From positions 73,841,642 through 73,905,641 of the forward strand of contig CM049306.1 of NCBI GenBank assembly GCA_026874595.1: DNA of 64,000 bases, read 5' to 3'. The translations under genes and the position numbers were made by a program. Each line of letters begins with the position of its first letter. Position 1 is the first letter of the stretch. Below the pieces are notes generated by a model. The model saw only the letters and a program-made list of their open reading frames with translations. It was not told the origin of the DNA and made no database searches. The stretch is from Sipunculus nudus (taxonomy: Eukaryota > Annelida > Sipuncula > Golfingiida > Sipunculidae). Shown piece after piece: positions 60,856 to 64,000 of this stretch.

Positions 60856-63800
60856 GTGAGTGTATCTGGAGAGTGAATTTCGTTCCTCAGCTCTCGTGGA
60901 CCTACTAACTGGGCGCTCATTCATTGTGACATTTAACATGCTTTGCATTTCTTTGATCATTAGCAATTGTGCTTCTTGGAATAATTAGGAAGGAAACAAG
61001 ATGGGGTTTAACCTCTGAAGGATTCTCAGGTTTAAATTACACTAATTAAACTGTCATTTGGTAATGAACAGTGCTTGAAATTATACACGCCAATCTGACC
61101 AGTCAGATCAGAGCTTTTTCATCTTATTATCCTTTTATTACATGCTGTTTATATTATTGTAGATATAGAAATAAATTTTATTTTTGTACCAGACACAGCT
61201 CTTTTAAGCATTCCAAGCTGTAACCAAAATAGCTATATAATTGATTTTGGATCAGCTGTCTGATTCACAGATTAATCCATTATATATTTTGTATTCCTTC
61301 CTGAGCATATTTCCAAGACCGCAGCAAGCACCCTACTATATTTTCTCACAGTCTATGAGAGTAGAACAAGTCAAAGGCCTTTTTATGCATATGAAGAACG
61401 AGACTTGCGCATGCTGACACTTGCATGTATCAGTGTGGGACTGTTTATACTTCCAGGGACCAGTTACAATGAGCATCTCCCACGTCTGCTAAAATAATAC
61501 TTAAACCACCCAAATATGTTCATTTGTTTTATATTATTATGTATAATTTAACATTTGAGATTTATGTATAATATACCAAGCTGTCATACATAAAATTATC
61601 CTATCTTTATTTGCAATATTGTTTATTTAAGTACTGTGGTTGTATTTCACAACTGAGGCATAAAAATTCAAGAGTTTCGTAGAAATTTAAATTATTTCTG
61701 TATGTTAATAATTTATAGTTATTTGCATTTCTTATCAGAAAAGACACCTGGCACAGAATTTTTGTAAAACAACTTATAATTATTGTAAATTCCAATGCTT
61801 TAAGGATAACTTATATAATAACCGGATAATGGAATGACTTGTTGAAGTTAAAATTGGTGCAGTTTTATGGAAGGGCAATTTTATCCCTGGTGCATGCAAC
61901 TTGCATGGTTTTGATGCAGTGGTTTATGCAGTCGTGCCTTCTTTAATTCAACAAATTAAAAGTGAACCAGGATGGAAACCTTGTCACCTTGCCTCTGACT
62001 CTGAGTGCAGGATGTATACAAACATTTCTTCTACTCCTGTCTGTAAGCAAGACAAGGAACACTACATCCGAAGTATTTTCTATGAACGAATGATTCTTCA
62101 ATTTGATTACCAGAACATTACATTATATATAATACAAGGCTATTGTCCATTCCTTGAGACCTGACTGAAACATGTATAATCTGTTCCACCACCCCTGTCT
62201 ACCTTTTTCTTCACAATTAATTTCTTGCAAGTCGAAGAGAGCCAAAACTTTTTTGCCGCCAGAGCACAAAGAGGAAAATGCATAATTAATAATTTTAGAA
62301 ATAATAGCCTAACATGTCATTTTCCTGTTAACAATTTTATAAGAAACTAGTCTATTCTGTTGCAAAATTTTACCATCAACCTATGAGATGGACATGGCAG
62401 GGAGCAGTGATAAAGTAAAAGTTTAATAGATGTCATGCACAAAAGACACTGCCATATTCAGGGAACCAATAGAAAAAACCTGCCAACCCCTGTTAACAGT
62501 GAGGGTTGTATCTTTCTTGTGCACGTCCTTCACTATAATGTCACACATTATGTTGTAATCACATTCTGTAGGATAAACAATGGTGACTTGGTGGGGCACC
62601 ATGAACCACGGATATATATTAGACAAGTCAACTAGGCTATAAAGTGAATAATATTTACATCATAAGCAGGTTTGGTACTAAATATTACCAATTTCCTCTT
62701 TCTGCAATTGATGCAAATTTTGTTTGCCAAATTTGTCTTACCTGGAGATAATTGCAAAAAGTCAGGTGGACTGGGGTAGTGGAACTGACTGTAGCAGTTG
62801 AATACAAAAACTAAACCTTAAGGTTCGGATTACAACCACAGTAAAAGCATCAGTTAATATGAAAATATATATGATTATGACCGAATCATTCACAAGAAAT
62901 ATTTTACATCTTAGAGCAGTTTTATTTCAAGTATTTAATTTATTACTGATATAGTTTTAGAGGAATAATATTGCTGTTCTTATTGCCATGAAGGCAGTTT
63001 TACTTAATGATACATGATTTTACATGTAGCATATCCCTTACCATTCCAATTACACAACTTACAATCAAATCTAGAAATAACACAATCATATTAATATAAT
63101 TATATAATTACTTCCAATGTATTACTGCTTGTTCTACTCTTTAAATACTCCCTGAATGTCCAATCACAGTATTTACTTACTAACTTGATGCATACCAGAA
63201 AGATATGCATAATATGCAAATTATATGCAAATTAGCTGGCATGTAACCATCCTCAGTTCCTTTTGTTGATTCTGTAAGGCCCGCTTCCTATTCCCGCTGA
63301 CTGTACATTATTTTATGAAGGAAATAAAGGGTTTTTATATATTTGGTGTTTGTTCTTACTTCATGCCTGGCGTAGTGTTGTTTGCCTAATTCCCCAACCC
63401 TGTGTGTATATGTAGTTAATTAACATACCTGTTATGTTTAATTATCAAGGCTGCATAAAATCATGTGTTGGCATCAATGTACAAATTGAAATTTTATTAG
63501 CTGCCTGGGAAGTCCCTCCAAACAAGTTTCACCCTGGTGAATATGCAACAATCAGTATTTCATGATGAATGATTGCATGGTGATTCATATATGACAATTT
63601 AAAAATAGGTCAACACCACTTGGATGTTTTAAGGTAAATTTTGGACCTTCAAATAAACTTGAAAGTCAGAATTACATTAATTCAAACAAGTTTATGCATG
63701 TGTGAAACATATCCTTATCATCATCATCATCATAATCAAAATAGATGTAAGCAGCTGGAGATATTCTCTTTTTTTTCCTCTAATTTATTATTTACATAGC

Positions 63801-64000
63801 TGGTTGGCTTCATATTTGCAAGGATAAATTTTCGCAAATTTCAATTTAAAAGTATTTTGTGAGGGTTCTATTTTCACGTCTAACCATATAGTTCACAGAG
63901 ATTTCTTATTATGTGTGATATCAGTCTTTCACCTTTTGAAGTTTGACAAAATATGAATGGATAATTAACGTACATAATATGCTTGTGAGGCTTGGGTAAA
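60856..64000 (+). other. SLMAP: Trailing intron sequence, gene continues beyond the window
   Basis: The last exon ends in phase 1 without a stop, and no further exon with a convincing acceptor, phase-1 frame and donor was found. An 87-codon ORF at 61901-62164 is unrecognised. A short (ATC)n run lies at about 63715-63735, and AATAAA near 63323 stands alone with no coding context. Confidence 0.7.
63800..63880. mobile_element. Left end of a TTCGCGA-family MITE, possibly cut by the window edge
   Basis: GCTGGTTGGCTTCATATTTG..AAATTTTCGCAAATTTC..GTGAGGGTTCTATTTTCACG matches the left end of 14946-15376, with CpG decay. The opposite end is not seen before 64000. Confidence 0.65.

Noticed and set aside
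61901-62164. 87-codon ORF as the next SLMAP exon
   Set aside because: Not coiled coil, with no phase-1 acceptor/donor pair and no resemblance to the family's C-terminal region.
63323-63328. Polyadenylation signal ending the SLMAP transcript
   Set aside because: The last exon has no stop codon and ends at a donor. An isolated AATAAA in AT-rich intron is expected by chance.

Overview
This window is AT-rich animal nuclear DNA: almost all intron, with many short exons bounded by AG/GT and many dispersed repeats. The repeat types (elements opening with short hairpins, TCCG-rich tracts, TA-flanked inverted-repeat elements, tRNA-like SINEs) resemble those of marine molluscs, and a bivalve is my best guess. 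That assignment is inference. Nothing looks bacterial or viral.

One gene can be named with confidence. It lies on the + strand from 12566 to 60855 and encodes an SLMAP-like protein (sarcolemma membrane-associated protein). The first exon seen holds the second half of an FHA phosphothreonine-binding domain (SSNGTF motif). The next exon finishes the FHA domain. A long series of small exons then encodes coiled coil with clear family motifs ([77 protein letters not shown]). In known relatives, SLMAP is a tail-anchored subunit of the STRIPAK PP2A complex, and its FHA domain binds autophosphorylated MST/Hippo kinase. The start codon and first FHA exons lie upstream of the window or were not recognised. 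The C-terminal coiled coil and membrane anchor lie past the right edge. I place 25 exons (about 1.96 kb of coding sequence) plus one candidate cassette exon inside the FHA region.

The most striking feature is the exon design. From about 44907 onward every intron is phase 1 and nearly every exon is 42, 63 or 126 bp, that is 2, 3 or 6 complete heptads. Hydrophobic residues recur at the same exon positions (residue 3, then 10, 17 and 20). One 42-bp exon is present twice with flanking intron and identical protein. Another exon has had its last 24 bp plus its 5' splice site amplified into a 40-copy, 41-bp minisatellite.

Layout: 1-12565, upstream noncoding DNA with repeats, including an element at 8829-10888. 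12566-12713, FHA exon. 12714-30690, 18-kb intron with several transposon remnants, a 1.5-kb TA-flanked element with an empty-site relative beside it, and the candidate cassette exon. 30691-43542, FHA end and phase-0 coiled-coil exons, a 2.0-kb perfect-TIR element and the minisatellite. 44907-60855, phase-1 heptad exons. 60856-64000, trailing intron with no exon recognised.
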